A DNA stretch of 64,000 nt, from NCBI RefSeq assembly GCF_020526085.1, contig NZ_CP084874.1, positions 5,179,982-5,243,981 of the forward strand, written 5' to 3'. Positions 53,809-63,764 of the stretch are shown one piece after another. Numbering within the stretch: position 1 is the stretch's first letter; each line of letters begins with the position of its first letter. A model generated the notes under the pieces. The model was not told the DNA's origin. It made no database searches and saw only the letters and a program-made list of their open reading frames with translations. The position numbers and the translations under genes are program-made. Source of the DNA: Klebsiella africana. GTDB taxonomy: Bacteria; Pseudomonadota; Gammaproteobacteria; Enterobacterales; Enterobacteriaceae.

Positions 53809-55146
53809 ATGAGTCAACAACAAACCAGCCAGTCTTCTGGCCAGGGTCTGCTGGAGCGCGTATTTAAGCTGCGCGAGCACGGCACCACGGTGCGCACCGA
53901 AGCCATCGCCGGTTTCACCACGTTCCTGACGATGGTGTATATCGTTTTTGTTAACCCACAAATTCTTGGCGTAGCGGGCATGGATACCAGCGCCGTGTTT
54001 GTGACCACCTGTCTGATTGCCGCTTTCGGCAGTATCCTGATGGGTCTGTTCGCGAACCTGCCGGTCGCCCTGGCGCCGGCGATGGGCCTGAACGCCTTTT
54101 TCGCCTTTGTGGTGGTGCAGGCGATGGGGCTGCCGTGGCAGGTGGGCATGGGCGCCATCTTCTGGGGCGCCGTGGGTCTGCTGCTGCTGACCATCTTCCG
54201 CGTACGTTACTGGATGATCGCCAATATTCCGCTTAGTCTGCGCGTCGGGATCACCAGCGGTATCGGTCTGTTTATCGGCATGATGGGCCTGAAAAATGCC
54301 GGCGTGATTGTCGCCAATCCGGAAACGCTGGTCAGCATTGGTCATTTAACCTCCCACAGCGTACTGCTGGGCGTGCTGGGCTTCTTTATCATCGCGATTC
54401 TGGCGTCGCGCAATATTCACGCCGCGGTCCTGGTCTCTATCGTCGTGACCACCCTGCTGGGCTGGATGCTGGGCGACGTGCATTACACCGGAATCGTCTC
54501 GGCGCCGCCGAGCGTTAGCTCGGTAATTGGTCAGGTCGATCTGGCGGGTTCCCTGAACCTGGGCCTGGCCGGCGTGATCTTCTCTTTTATGCTGGTCAAC
54601 CTGTTTGACTCCTCCGGGACGCTGATCGGCGTGACGGATAAAGCGGGTCTCGCGGATGCTAATGGTAAATTCCCGCGCATGAAGCAAGCGCTGTTTGTCG
54701 ACAGCGTCTCGTCGGTGGCAGGCTCCTTCATCGGTACCTCGTCGGTGACGGCCTATATCGAATCTTCCTCCGGCGTTTCCGTGGGCGGGCGCACCGGCCT
54801 CACCGCCGTTGTCGTCGGTATCCTGTTCCTGCTGGTTATCTTCCTCTCTCCGCTGGCGGGAATGGTTCCTGGTTATGCCGCCGCGGGCGCGTTGATTTAC
54901 GTCGGCGTGCTGATGACTTCCAGCCTCGCGCGGGTGAAGTGGAACGATCTGACCGAGGCGGTACCAGCGTTCATCACCGCGGTGATGATGCCGTTTAGCT
55001 TCTCGATCACCGAAGGTATCGCCTTAGGCTTTATCTCTTATTGCGTGATGAAGATCGGTACTGGCCGGCTGCGCGAGCTCAGCCCGTGCGTGGTTATCGT
55101 CTCGCTGCTGTTTGTGCTGAAAATTGTCTTTATTGATGCGCATTGA
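53809..55146 (+). CDS. adeP: Adenine permease AdeP (YieG)
   Basis: A 445-residue inner-membrane purine:H+ symporter of the AzgA/NCS2 group, with about 13-14 hydrophobic helices. Signature segments are EAIAGFTTFLTMVYIVFVNP near residue 30, ALAPAMGLNAFFAF near 88, and MLVNLFDSSGTLIGVTDKAG near 262. Length equals E. coli AdeP (445), a high-affinity adenine transporter. It ends at a bidirectional terminator. Confidence 0.94.
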   Translation: MSQQQTSQSSGQGLLERVFKLREHGTTVRTEAIAGFTTFLTMVYIVFVNPQILGVAGMDTSAVFVTTCLIAAFGSILMGLFANLPVALAPAMGLNAFFAFVVVQAMGLPWQVGMGAIFWGAVGLLLLTIFRVRYWMIANIPLSLRVGITSGIGLFIGMMGLKNAGVIVANPETLVSIGHLTSHSVLLGVLGFFIIAILASRNIHAAVLVSIVVTTLLGWMLGDVHYTGIVSAPPSVSSVIGQVDLAGSLNLGLAGVIFSFMLVNLFDSSGTLIGVTDKAGLADANGKFPRMKQALFVDSVSSVAGSFIGTSSVTAYIESSSGVSVGGRTGLTAVVVGILFLLVIFLSPLAGMVPGYAAAGALIYVGVLMTSSLARVKWNDLTEAVPAFITAVMMPFSFSITEGIALGFISYCVMKIGTGRLRELSPCVVIVSLLFVLKIVFIDAH

Positions 55147-55161
55147 TCCGCACGCATGATG

Positions 55162-55192
55162 AAAAAGCCCGGCATCGCTGCCGGGCTTTTTT
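55162..55192. terminator. Bidirectional terminator between adeP and chrR
   Basis: AAAAGCCCGGCA-TCGC-TGCCGGGCTTTT with A and T runs on the two sides. It serves both convergent genes. Confidence 0.9.
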
Positions 55193-55757
55193 ATGCTTTA
55201 ACCCGCTGAATAAAGTCGCCAAAGGCGGTTAGCTGGCCGCGGAGATGGTCGAGGGTGCTTTGATCAACCACTTCACCCGACTGCGGATCCACTTTGTTCT
55301 GGATCACTCCGCCCATAAATTCCGGTTTATTCATCACCATCGCATCGAGGAAGACCAGAATCTGCCGCAGATGATACTGGCAGCGTGCGCCGCCGATGGC
55401 GCCCATTGAGCTGGTTTGAATCAGAACCGGTTTGCCAGCCAGCGGCTGCTCGGGCAAGCGTGACAGCCAGTCGATAGCGTTTTTCAGGCCGCCAGGCACG
55501 GAATAGTTATACTCGGGAGTCACAATCACCACGCCATCCGCCTCGCGGATCTGTTGCGCAATATCCTGCACGCGCTGCGGGAATCCCTCTTCCTCCTGCA
55601 TATCGGCATCGTATAGCGGAATATCACCGATCGACGGCAGCGCGGCGATTTCCATGCCAGCCGGCGCAATGCCAGGCAGGGTACGCGCGACCATTCCATT
55701 AAACGACCCTTTACGCAGGCTGCCGAGTAACGTTACCACTTTCAAAGTATCTGACAT
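55191..55757 (-). CDS. chrR: NAD(P)H-dependent quinone/chromate reductase ChrR (YieF)
   Basis: A 188-residue flavodoxin-fold FMN reductase. The phosphate loop LLGSLRKGSFNGMVAR lies near residues 10-25, and PEYNYSVPGGLKNAIDW near 82-98 completes the flavin site. The E. coli enzyme reduces quinones and chromate. The sequence is nearly collinear with E. coli ChrR. Confidence 0.94.
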   Translation of the reverse strand: MSDTLKVVTLLGSLRKGSFNGMVARTLPGIAPAGMEIAALPSIGDIPLYDADMQEEEGFPQRVQDIAQQIREADGVVIVTPEYNYSVPGGLKNAIDWLSRLPEQPLAGKPVLIQTSSMGAIGGARCQYHLRQILVFLDAMVMNKPEFMGGVIQNKVDPQSGEVVDQSTLDHLRGQLTAFGDFIQRVKA

Positions 55758-55795
55758 GATTGCTCCTTTTTATCATGATATGCCGGTGAGACCGG

Positions 55796-56524
55796 TTAAT
55801 TGAGGGATAGGGTTTTTTCCGTGGGTAAACTGGTAAAGCGCATCAGGCGCGCCGAGGGTTCTTGCGCGCGCCGCTGGGCATCCGCCAGGCTGTGCCAGTC
55901 GCCCCCCTTACCGTCATATTCCCAGACCTTCAGCGGGCCAATATTCGGGGTTGCGGCAATCGACCAAACCAGCAGTGATTCAGCATCACAGATGGCTTCT
56001 ATCGGCTGGCTGCCGGCGGTACGCAGGCGACCAGAGCCCGGCAGCAGTTGCAGTTGAGCCGGTGCTTCACCCGTCAGTTTCAGCACGCTTCGGCGTAGCG
56101 CAACCAGCTGGCTGCGCGCTTCGTCCGGATCGTGTTGAATGTTAATCCACAGATTCTCGTTGTTACTGAAATTTTGTCTGTCGGCGTCGTGGCTGCGGAC
56201 AGTGCGCTGCAGTTCCATGTCGAGGCCGCAATCTCCCTCGGTGGTCAGCGCGACACCAACGATATTACCAGTATAAGAGATAGAGAAGCGGGGAAGATGG
56301 CGATCGCTAAAAACCGGTCGGCCATTCGCTTCATTGATGATTTCAGGCAGCTCACTGATGCCGTATAGCATAAACAGCAGCTCGGCAAGCAGCGAGCGCG
56401 ACGCGCAAAAGCGAGCCTGGCGATATGTCGGGAGAAGACGTGCGGATTGATGACAGGCCGCTGACAAACGTGTCGATAGCGGCTCCCCGGTACTGAGAAT
56501 CCCTCTTGCAAAATGCGTTGCCAT
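55796..56524 (-). CDS. yieE: Phosphopantetheinyl transferase-like protein YieE
   Basis: A 242-residue protein of the Sfp/AcpT 4'-phosphopantetheinyl transferase superfamily. The N-terminal CASRSLLAELL segment and SISYTGNIVGVALTTEGDCGLDMEL (metal-binding Asp and Glu) are visible. The second family motif, normally W/F-xx-KEA-x-LK-x-xG, reads LVALRRSVLKLTG, so the usual Lys-Glu pair is Arg-Ser. The carrier-protein partner is unknown. It lies 38 bp upstream of chrR on the same strand. Confidence 0.85.
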   Translation of the reverse strand: MATHFARGILSTGEPLSTRLSAACHQSARLLPTYRQARFCASRSLLAELLFMLYGISELPEIINEANGRPVFSDRHLPRFSISYTGNIVGVALTTEGDCGLDMELQRTVRSHDADRQNFSNNENLWINIQHDPDEARSQLVALRRSVLKLTGEAPAQLQLLPGSGRLRTAGSQPIEAICDAESLLVWSIAATPNIGPLKVWEYDGKGGDWHSLADAQRRAQEPSARLMRFTSLPTEKTLSLN

Positions 56525-56681
56525 ACGTCGCTCCGTGAGTAATGGACATGGGTAAAGAAAGTGGGCGCTATTATCGCCTGGTATTAACAGGTTTTAATGC
56601 CGAAATCCCCCCTTGAAAAGAGAATTTGTTTGAATTTTACAAATTCTTGCGCAATAGGGGGGAATCGGCCTAAATCAAGGC

Positions 56682-57641
56682 TTACAGCGTACCGGAATAG
56701 AGTACTTTTAACGTATCTCTCAGCCAGACGAGTTTCGGGTTGTAGCTGTTGCGCTTATGCCATAGCAGGGTGAAGGGAACGCGCAGCTTTTCCAGATGCT
56801 GCGTCTCCAGGGGGAGCGGCCGGGAGACCAGCGGCAGCTGGTGCTGCTGATTATAGTGCTGGCAGTAGCGCGGCGCGGTGGCCAGCATCGTATGCTGCGG
56901 CTGAGCGGCCATAAAGAGGGATTGCTCAAACCCCGGCACGGTCAGCGCCACGTTACGCTTATAGCCCAGCTCCTGCAGTACGTCGTCCAGGGCCCAGGTA
57001 TCGCGTTGTTCCCAGCAAATAGTGATATGCGGATAGCGTAAGAATGCCGCCAGATCCCACTCTTCGCTGAGCGCCGGATGATCGGCGCGCAGCCAGACCT
57101 GCGGCAGGTCGGTGAACAGCACATCAAAATCGATATACCACGGCAGCAGGCTTAGCAGCTCCCGCGACTGCGGATGGCTTTCGCGTCCGCAGAAGCCGAT
57201 ATCCACCTCACCGCGGATGATGGCGTCCAGGGAGTCGTAGTCCCAGTTGCGCAAACGAATCGATGCCTGCGGATAGCGCTGATAGATGCGCTGAGAGAGG
57301 GTGTTAAACAGGATCATCAGCAGCGGCGCTTCCGCCGCCAGTTCGAATTTGAGGCCGCTGGGCATGGTATGGTGCGGTTTATCGAGGATCTGGTTGCCCA
57401 TCTGCATCCAGTCCGCCAGATCCTGCTCCATGCTGCTGACCAGCGGCGTGGGCGCCAGGCCCAGCGGGGTTTTGACAAACAGCGGATCGTCAAACCAGGC
57501 ACGCAGTTTGGCCAGCGACTTGCTCACCGCTGACGGCGAAATGTTCATCCGCTTCGCCGTACGGGTAACGCTGAGCTCCTGGGTCAGGAGCTGCAGGCAG
57601 AGGAGTAAATTAAGATCAAGACTCGACAGCGGCTTCTTCAT
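56682..57641 (-). CDS. yidZ: LysR-family transcriptional regulator YidZ
   Basis: A 319-residue LysR-type regulator. The winged helix lies at residues about 8-65 ([25 protein letters not shown]... [12 protein letters not shown]), and a type 2 periplasmic-binding-like effector domain follows. E. coli YidZ has been linked to anaerobic nitric oxide resistance. I chose ATG 57641 ([10 protein letters not shown]) by homology; the gene then overlaps the end of mdtL by 26 bp on the same strand, implying co-transcription. Confidence 0.9.
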   Translation of the reverse strand: MKKPLSSLDLNLLLCLQLLTQELSVTRTAKRMNISPSAVSKSLAKLRAWFDDPLFVKTPLGLAPTPLVSSMEQDLADWMQMGNQILDKPHHTMPSGLKFELAAEAPLLMILFNTLSQRIYQRYPQASIRLRNWDYDSLDAIIRGEVDIGFCGRESHPQSRELLSLLPWYIDFDVLFTDLPQVWLRADHPALSEEWDLAAFLRYPHITICWEQRDTWALDDVLQELGYKRNVALTVPGFEQSLFMAAQPQHTMLATAPRYCQHYNQQHQLPLVSRPLPLETQHLEKLRVPFTLLWHKRNSYNPKLVWLRDTLKVLYSGTL

Positions 57642-58797
57642 CGTATTGCGCAACCCGCGGCGGGGTGATGACGACCAGTAACAAAACAAGGCTCACTATG
57701 CTACAGGCAATGAGTATCCCGATCAGCATATTCATTGCGCTGAGTCCGATGATGGCGGCGAGCCAAATCCACAGCGATGAACCGCACACCTGCGCGATGC
57801 CGAGGACCGAGCTGGCGACGCCCGCGCGCAGCGTGAACGGCCCCAGCGCCTGGCTCATCGCGACGCCGAACCCAACGGAGAAGCCGGCGCAAATCATGCC
57901 CAGCCCGATCAGGGTAACGGCCTGGCGAGTGGCGAGGCTCAGCGTCACGCCTGCCGCCAGAAACAGCACCTGTGAGGTCAGCATTAAGGTGCGGGGGGTA
58001 AACAGCGACAGGGCGAACGGCGTTGAGAAGGAGACCGCCATGCTGATCATCGCCATCAGAGCCATCGCCATTGAGTAAGTTCCCCGGTCGAACCCCATCT
58101 CTTCCATCATTAGTACCGGCGAGACGTTCACGTAGGTCAGGATCGCCGTCACGCTAAGGGTGGTAATGAGAATACGGCTAAGAAAAAAGCGGTTCAGCAG
58201 CGATTCGCCAGCGTCATGCTGCGGTGATGCCGTCTGCGGAGGCGCCGCCGGGCGCGTTTCACGCAGGATAAAGACCGACAGCACAGCGACCATGACGCCC
58301 ATGCCGGTCATCGTGTAGAACAGGCTCTGCCACGGATATTTCAGCATAATCAGGTGGCCAAGCACCGGCGCCAGGACGGGGATAATGCAGGTGATGCCGT
58401 TGAGCAACGACAGCACCTTGGCGCGGCGACGGTCGTCCAGCGTATCGCGCAGGATAGCGAAAGCCACCACGTAGCAGCTGCCGGCGCCGATCCCCTGGAT
58501 AAAGCGTCCGGTGAGGAAGTGGCTGCTGGTGTGCGCCTGCGCGCAGATCAGGGAGGCGATAACAAAGATCGCTGCACCTACAATAGCGACAGGCTTGCGC
58601 CCTGAACGGTCGGCGATGCGGCCAGCAAACAGCATCGCGGAGGCCATTCCGGCCAGATAGACTGAGAAGGCAATATGTAATTGCGCCTCGCTGGCCCCCA
58701 GGTCCTGCGCAATACGCGGCAGGCCGACGAGATACATATCGATGCCGGAGGGATAGAGCAGAACCAGGGCAAAGCTGCAGAGAAGAAAGCGTGTCAT
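57616..58797 (-). CDS. mdtL: MFS multidrug efflux transporter MdtL (DHA1, 12-TM)
   Basis: A 393-residue drug:H+ antiporter of the Bcr/CflA type. Motif A is visible as [16 protein letters not shown] near residues 57-72, and motif C-like [16 protein letters not shown] near 130. E. coli MdtL gives modest chloramphenicol resistance when overproduced. Start ATG 58797 ([11 protein letters not shown]) matches E. coli; the open frame extends 24 codons upstream. Confidence 0.93.
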   Translation of the reverse strand: MTRFLLCSFALVLLYPSGIDMYLVGLPRIAQDLGASEAQLHIAFSVYLAGMASAMLFAGRIADRSGRKPVAIVGAAIFVIASLICAQAHTSSHFLTGRFIQGIGAGSCYVVAFAILRDTLDDRRRAKVLSLLNGITCIIPVLAPVLGHLIMLKYPWQSLFYTMTGMGVMVAVLSVFILRETRPAAPPQTASPQHDAGESLLNRFFLSRILITTLSVTAILTYVNVSPVLMMEEMGFDRGTYSMAMALMAMISMAVSFSTPFALSLFTPRTLMLTSQVLFLAAGVTLSLATRQAVTLIGLGMICAGFSVGFGVAMSQALGPFTLRAGVASSVLGIAQVCGSSLWIWLAAIIGLSAMNMLIGILIACSIVSLVLLLVVITPPRVAQYDEEAAVES

Positions 58798-58896
58798 GGG
58801 ATCCTCGCGATGTGAATGGCGTTCAGCATAGTGAGGAACGCGCCGCAAGACGAGTTGCCATTTGGACAACGCTCTTTTCCTGGCAGGAAATGCGAG

Positions 58897-59316
58897 CTAA
58901 CGACTGCGGGTTCGCCAGACGCGGGCCATCCCCTCGCTCTCCGGCCGAACGCTTTCGAAGCCGAACTTCGCGTACAGTTCAGGCACATCCGCCACCAGCG
59001 TAACGTAGGCACCCTCAAAAGCGTTAGCGTCCAGCCAGGCGACCAGCTTCTCCATCACCAGCCGGCCAAGGCCTTTTCCCTGGTGAGCCGGATCGACGGC
59101 GACGTCGACAATATCGAAATTAATCGCGCCATCGCCGACGATACGTCCCATCGCGATCGGCGTCTCCTGCCAGAGGATATGTACGCCGTAACAGCTATGC
59201 GGCAGTCCGGCTCTGGCGCCTTCCAGGGGGCGCGGCGACATGCCCGCCGCCACCCGCAGGTGGCAAAACGCTTCGGCGGAGGGCACTTTCTCGATCACGG
59301 TATATTCAACGGTCAT
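58897..59316 (-). CDS. GNAT-family N-acetyltransferase
   Basis: A 139-residue acetyltransferase of the GCN5-related superfamily. The acetyl-CoA loop VDPAHQGKGLGRLVMEKL lies near residues 74-91 (R/Q-x-x-G-x-G), followed by the C-terminal TLVADVPELYAKFGFES segment where Tyr is the usual general acid. The substrate is unknown. It lies between mdtL and mnmE, where E. coli carries the tryptophanase operon tnaCAB. Confidence 0.87.
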   Translation of the reverse strand: MTVEYTVIEKVPSAEAFCHLRVAAGMSPRPLEGARAGLPHSCYGVHILWQETPIAMGRIVGDGAINFDIVDVAVDPAHQGKGLGRLVMEKLVAWLDANAFEGAYVTLVADVPELYAKFGFESVRPESEGMARVWRTRSR

Positions 59317-59376
59317 GCTTTAGCCTCAGGGTAATAGAGAGATAAAAGTAGAGAACGTTGCGCAGCAAAGGGCAAG

Positions 59377-59411
59377 AAAAAACCCGCATTAACGCGACGT
59401 TAATGCGGGTT
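59377..59411 (-). terminator. Terminator downstream of mnmE
   Basis: A 14-bp perfect stem (AACCCGCATTAACG / CGTTAATGCGGGTT) with a 3-base loop, followed on the minus strand by TTTTCTTGCC. It ends transcription from mnmE before the acetyltransferase gene. Confidence 0.88.
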
Positions 59412-59434
59412 AGTGAACATTTACGGACTGACGG

Positions 59435-60799
59435 TTACTTACCGATGCAAAAGCTGGAGAAGATGCGGCCCAGCAGATCGTCGGAAGTGAACTCCCCGGT
59501 GATCTCGCTCAGCGCCTGCTGCGCGAGGCGCAGCTCTTCCGCCAGCAGTTCCCCGGCCCAGGCGCCCAGCAGCTGGGCTTTGCCTTGCTGCAGATGATTC
59601 GCCGCCTCTTCCAGGGCCTGCAGGTGACGGCGGCGGGCGAGGAAGCCGCCTTCCATATTGGTATCGAAGCCCATGCTCTGTTTGAGATGGTTACGCAGCA
59701 CCTCCACGCCTTCGCCGGTACGCGCCGACAGGCGAATAAGTGAGTGGCCATTTACTTCGCTGATACCCAGCGCTTCGCCGGTGACATCGGCTTTATTGCG
59801 CACCACGGTAATCGGCAGTTTAGCAGGCAGGCGCTCGATAAAGTCTGGCCAGATCTCCGCCGGGTCAACGGCGCTGGTGGTGGTGCCGTCGACCATAAAC
59901 AGCACCCGATCGGCCTGGGCAATCTCCTGCCAGGCGCGTTCAATGCCGATACGCTCCACTTCATCATTGGCGTCGCGCAGGCCCGCGGTATCGATGATAT
60001 GCAGCGGCATGCCGTCGATATGGATATGCTCGCGCAGCACGTCGCGGGTGGTGCCGGCGATGTCGGTGACGATTGCTGCTTCGCGGCCCGCCAGGGCGTT
60101 CAGCAGGCTCGATTTACCGGCATTTGGCCGCCCGGCGATCACCACCTTCATCCCTTCTCGCAGCAGACTGCCCTGACGAGCTTCAGCACGGACGGCGTCG
60201 AGATCGGCCATCACCTCGTTCAGCTGGGCTTCAATTTTACCATCGGAGAGGAAATCGATTTCTTCATCCGGGAAGTCAATCGCCGCTTCCACGTAGATGC
60301 GCAGGTGAGTGAGCGCTTCCACAAGATGATTCACCCGCGCGGAGAACGCCCCCTGCAGCGAGTTCAGCGCCGAGCGCGCCGCCTGTTCTGAGCTGGCGTC
60401 GATAAGGTCGGCGATGGCTTCAGCCTGCGCCAGATCGAGCTTGTCGTTAAGGAACGCGCGCTCGGAGAATTCGCCCGGCCTGGCGATGCGCAGGCCCGGC
60501 AGGGTCAGAATACGTTTGAGCAGCAGGTCGAGAATGACCGGGCCGCCGTGGCCCTGCAGCTCAAGCACATCTTCCCCGGTAAAGGAGTTCGGCCCGGGGA
60601 ACCACAGCGCAATCCCCTGATCCAGCGGCGTACCGTCAACATCGTTGAACGGCAGGTAGTCGGCATAGCGCGGCTTCGGCAGCTTGCCGAGTACCGCCTG
60701 CGCGACGTCGCGCGCCTTAAGGCCGGAGATACGCAGGATGCCCACCCCACCGCGTCCCGGAGGGGTTGCCTGGGCGACGATAGTGTCGTTATGGCTCAT
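59435..60799 (-). CDS. mnmE: tRNA modification GTPase MnmE (TrmE)
   Basis: A 454-residue K+-activated GTPase that acts with MnmG on wobble U34 of tRNAs. The N-terminal formyl-THF-binding domain (about 1-118) is followed by a helical domain and an inserted G domain with G1 [14 protein letters not shown] near residue 223, G3 DTAGLR near 270 and G4 RNKAD near 335. The protein ends in the family CIGK motif with the essential Cys. It is separated from yidC by an ERIC element and a terminator. Confidence 0.97.
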   Translation of the reverse strand: MSHNDTIVAQATPPGRGGVGILRISGLKARDVAQAVLGKLPKPRYADYLPFNDVDGTPLDQGIALWFPGPNSFTGEDVLELQGHGGPVILDLLLKRILTLPGLRIARPGEFSERAFLNDKLDLAQAEAIADLIDASSEQAARSALNSLQGAFSARVNHLVEALTHLRIYVEAAIDFPDEEIDFLSDGKIEAQLNEVMADLDAVRAEARQGSLLREGMKVVIAGRPNAGKSSLLNALAGREAAIVTDIAGTTRDVLREHIHIDGMPLHIIDTAGLRDANDEVERIGIERAWQEIAQADRVLFMVDGTTTSAVDPAEIWPDFIERLPAKLPITVVRNKADVTGEALGISEVNGHSLIRLSARTGEGVEVLRNHLKQSMGFDTNMEGGFLARRRHLQALEEAANHLQQGKAQLLGAWAGELLAEELRLAQQALSEITGEFTSDDLLGRIFSSFCIGK

Positions 60800-60820
60800 G
60801 GTGACTCTCTATGTAGATGT

Positions 60821-60847
60821 AAAAAAGGCGGTCGATTGACCGCCTTC
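60821..60847 (-). terminator. Intrinsic terminator downstream of yidC
   Basis: AAGGCGGTC-AATC-GACCGCCTT on the minus strand, followed by six T. It lies beyond the ERIC element, so the element is probably part of the yidC 3' untranslated RNA. Confidence 0.85.
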
Positions 60848-60869
60848 TCTGGCATTAACGCTACCGTAG

Positions 60870-60994
60870 ATACTCGAAATAATTCAAGTTGCAGAAAGGC
60901 GGCTAGTTAGTGAGGCCCCAGGCGCTTACGGTAGTAAGTGACTGGGGCGAACTAATGAAGCCAACGCATCTGCGGCTTGAAGAATGAAGAGTAT
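60870..60994. repeat. ERIC element (enterobacterial repetitive intergenic consensus)
   Basis: A 125-bp imperfect palindrome with terminal inverted repeats ATACTC...GAGTAT. Its centre contains GTAAGTGACTGGGGCGA and CCCCAGGCGCTTAC, matching the conserved ERIC core targeted by the classic ERIC primers. It ends exactly at the yidC stop codon. Short non-autonomous repeats of this kind are typical of Enterobacterales intergenic regions. Confidence 0.9.
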
Positions 60995-62640
60995 CAGGAT
61001 TTCTTCTTCTCGCGGCTATGAAGGCCACGCTTCTCCAGACCACGGTAAATCAGCTGCTGCTGAATAATGGTGACCAGGTTGCTGACGATGTAGTACACCA
61101 CCAGGCCAGACGGGAACCACAGGAAGAACACCGTGAAGATGACCGGCATAAAGGTCATGATCTTCTGCTGCATCGGGTCGGTCACGGTGGTCGGCGACAT
61201 CTTCTGGATGAAGAACATGGTCGCGCCCATGATGATCGGCAGGATGTAGTACGGGTCCTGAGCAGACAGGTCGTGGATCCACAGGATAAACGGCGCATGA
61301 CGCAGTTCAACCGAGGCGCTCAGCATGTAGTACAGCGCAAGGAAGATCGGCATCTGAATAATCAGCGGGAAGCAGCCGCCCAGCGGGTTTACTTTTTCCG
61401 CTTTATACAGCGCCATCATTTCCTGGCTTTGACGTTGTTTATCGTCGCCCAGACGCTCACGCATGGCCTGAATCTTCGGCTGCAGCATGCGCATCTTCGC
61501 CATGGAGGTGTACTGCGCTTTGGTCAGCGGGTACATGATGCCACGAACGATAAAGGTGATAACGATGATCGAGAAGCCCCAGTTGCCGAGGAAGCTGTGG
61601 ATGAATTTCAGCAGCTTGAACAGCGGTTGGGAGATGAACCACAGCCAGCCGTAATCGACGGTCAGATCCAGGTGCGGCGCAACGGCAGCCATTTTGTCCT
61701 GAATCGCCGGGCCGACCCACAGCGTGCTCTGCAGTTTGTCGGTCTGGCCTGGCTGCACCAGTACCGGCTGCGATTTGTAGCCAATAGCGACAACGCCGTT
61801 GCCGAGGTTGGCGGTGTAGAAGTTATTCGTCCCGTTATTCCGCGGCACCCATGCGGTGGTGAAGTACTGCTGCAGCATGGCAACCCAACCGTTTTTGGTG
61901 CTGACGTTCAGGTTTTCGTTATCCAGAATGGTATCGAATTTATATTTTTCGTATTTCGAATCCGCAGTGGAGAACGCGGCGCCACGGAAAGTATGCATCG
62001 TGGACAGGCCACCGGTCTGCGTATCGCGACTGGACGGCAGCGCAGCGGTCTGCTTCAGCTGACCGAAGGTCGAGACTTCCAGAGGCTTCTCGCTGGCATT
62101 CTGCACGCTGTAACCCACGTTCACCGCATAGCCACCGCGCTTCAGGGTGAAGGATTTGGTGAAGACGTTGCCGGCTTTATCGGTGTAGGTCAGCGGGATA
62201 ACGAGCTCATCCTGGCCATCGGCCAGCACAAACGCCTCTTTATCGACGTTGTACAGCGGACGCGGGCCATTTGCCGGGTTATCCGGACCGTCACGGCCGG
62301 TTAAGCCGCTCTGCGCCTGGTAGACAAACTGCGGCGTGGTTTCCAGTAACTGGAACGGTTCGGTCGATTTCAGCGTTTTTGGATACGCCAGAAGCAGCGC
62401 CTGCTCAATATCGCCACCGTTGGTGTTGATAGTCAGCTCAAGCACGTCGGTTTTAACCGTAATCAGTTTCCCCTGGCCACTGGCCGGTACGCCCTGGTCG
62501 GCGGCGCTACCCGCTGCTGTGGTCGTAGTCTGCGTGGTCTGCTGCTGGGGCTGCGGATTTTTGTCCTGCTCCCAGGCTTGCCAGATCATGAAAGACACGA
62601 ACAACAAAGCGATGATAAGAAGATTGCGTTGCGAATCCAT
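60994..62640 (-). CDS. yidC: Membrane protein insertase YidC
   Basis: A 548-residue inner-membrane insertase for Sec-dependent and independent proteins, including F0 subunits a and c encoded in this window. TM1 is at residues about 6-24, a linker rich in Gln and Thr follows, then the large periplasmic P1 domain. The C-terminal insertase core (about 345-535) includes [29 protein letters not shown] and ends in basic REKKKS. Length equals E. coli YidC. Confidence 0.98.
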   Translation of the reverse strand: MDSQRNLLIIALLFVSFMIWQAWEQDKNPQPQQQTTQTTTTAAGSAADQGVPASGQGKLITVKTDVLELTINTNGGDIEQALLLAYPKTLKSTEPFQLLETTPQFVYQAQSGLTGRDGPDNPANGPRPLYNVDKEAFVLADGQDELVIPLTYTDKAGNVFTKSFTLKRGGYAVNVGYSVQNASEKPLEVSTFGQLKQTAALPSSRDTQTGGLSTMHTFRGAAFSTADSKYEKYKFDTILDNENLNVSTKNGWVAMLQQYFTTAWVPRNNGTNNFYTANLGNGVVAIGYKSQPVLVQPGQTDKLQSTLWVGPAIQDKMAAVAPHLDLTVDYGWLWFISQPLFKLLKFIHSFLGNWGFSIIVITFIVRGIMYPLTKAQYTSMAKMRMLQPKIQAMRERLGDDKQRQSQEMMALYKAEKVNPLGGCFPLIIQMPIFLALYYMLSASVELRHAPFILWIHDLSAQDPYYILPIIMGATMFFIQKMSPTTVTDPMQQKIMTFMPVIFTVFFLWFPSGLVVYYIVSNLVTIIQQQLIYRGLEKRGLHSREKKKS

Positions 62641-62642
62641 CG

Positions 62643-62900
62643 TTAGTGTTCTCTGGTATCAAATGGTCCAGGCGGGACGGGATCGTCACCACCAGGGTGT
62701 AAAGGGTGGCATTTTAATACGCGTTTCATCGTCAACCAACTGCCTTTTATCACTCCAAACCTGCGTAAGGCCTCAATTCCGTATTGAGAACAGGTTGGGG
62801 TGAAACGGCAATGCGGCCCGAGTAGCGGACTAATCAGGCGCTGATAAACTCGAATCAGGCCGATCAGGACCCGCGAGCCAGGCGACAATGGCGGCGCCAT
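62643..62900 (-). CDS. yidD: Membrane protein insertion efficiency factor YidD
   Basis: An 85-residue small protein with the family core [28 protein letters not shown]. The spaced cysteines (residues about 33 and 39) are conserved. It aids YidC-dependent insertion. Its start overlaps rnpA by 37 bp and it ends 2 bp before yidC, so the three are one transcript. Confidence 0.94.
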   Translation of the reverse strand: MAPPLSPGSRVLIGLIRVYQRLISPLLGPHCRFTPTCSQYGIEALRRFGVIKGSWLTMKRVLKCHPLHPGGDDPVPPGPFDTREH

Positions 62901-63223
62901 AATTTTTCCAACGCTTCCGAGAGAGCACGGTTATCGAGGTCGGCAACCCCTCTTTTCGCCACCACCACGAAATCCATTGGCGGGAGTTCATGTTGACGCA
63001 AACGAAAACTTTCACGCGTCAGACGTTTAATCCGATTGCGTTCATGTGCGCGTTTCACGTTTTTCTTGGCGACGGTGAGACCGATGCGGGGATGCCCCAG
63101 CGAATTCAGGCGGCCGAGGATGGTGATTTGCGGCGTGCCAGCCCGTTGTGGCTGCTGGAAGACGAAAGTGAAATGACTGGGAGTTAACAAGCGTAACTCC
63201 CTGGGAAATGCGAGCTTAACCAC
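62864..63223 (-). CDS. rnpA: Ribonuclease P protein component
   Basis: A 119-residue basic protein that binds M1 RNA for tRNA 5' maturation. The signature [29 protein letters not shown] lies near residues 46-74. It follows rpmH by 15 bp, the near-universal rpmH-rnpA-yidD-yidC order. Confidence 0.97.
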   Translation of the reverse strand: MVKLAFPRELRLLTPSHFTFVFQQPQRAGTPQITILGRLNSLGHPRIGLTVAKKNVKRAHERNRIKRLTRESFRLRQHELPPMDFVVVAKRGVADLDNRALSEALEKLWRRHCRLARGS

Positions 63224-63238
63224 GCAGGGTTAGCTTTA

Positions 63239-63391
<153 letters not shown>

Positions 63392-63480
63392 CTAAACTTG
63401 AATAAATTCACTGACTTTTGCGTAGACCCGAACGAACTTCGAACGACTTACGCCTCAGCGTGGGTGATTAAAGAGGCCGG

Positions 63481-63509
63481 ATTGTAATAATTGTACACTC
63501 CGGAGTCAA
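63481..63509 (-). promoter_or_regulatory. rpmH promoter
   Basis: On the minus strand TTGACT (63509-63504) and TACAAT (63486-63481) are 17 bp apart, about 100 bp upstream of rpmH. Confidence 0.8.
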
Positions 63510-63755
63510 TTCTCTTTCCTTATTTCTCGCACCTCGTCGCACAAAAAATAAGCTGAGACGCGTGACGAAAACGGGCATTACGCGCCGGGTGGGGGATTAT
63601 ACGGCCTGGCTGGTAAAGCGCAAGGATCCGCAAGGATCTTTATTAGATCGTTTCCGCCCAAAAGCGGCATAGCTCATTAATTTTTCCAATATGCGGCGGA
63701 AATCGTGCTTCACTCCCCGCAGGATCGATTACACTTACCCGGTTTCGATCCTTCC

Positions 63756-63764
63756 TGTGGATAA
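63756..63764 (+). promoter_or_regulatory. DnaA box in the dnaA promoter
   Basis: TGTGGATAA, a consensus DnaA box, lies about 50 bp upstream of a TATGAT -10 hexamer (63814-63819) that fits dnaA promoter P2. The same box mediates dnaA autorepression in E. coli. Confidence 0.8.

Noticed and set aside
61018..62304. 428-codon open frame antisense to yidC
   Set aside because: Composition reflects the complement of yidC codons, with many His, Gln and Arg; no function suggested.
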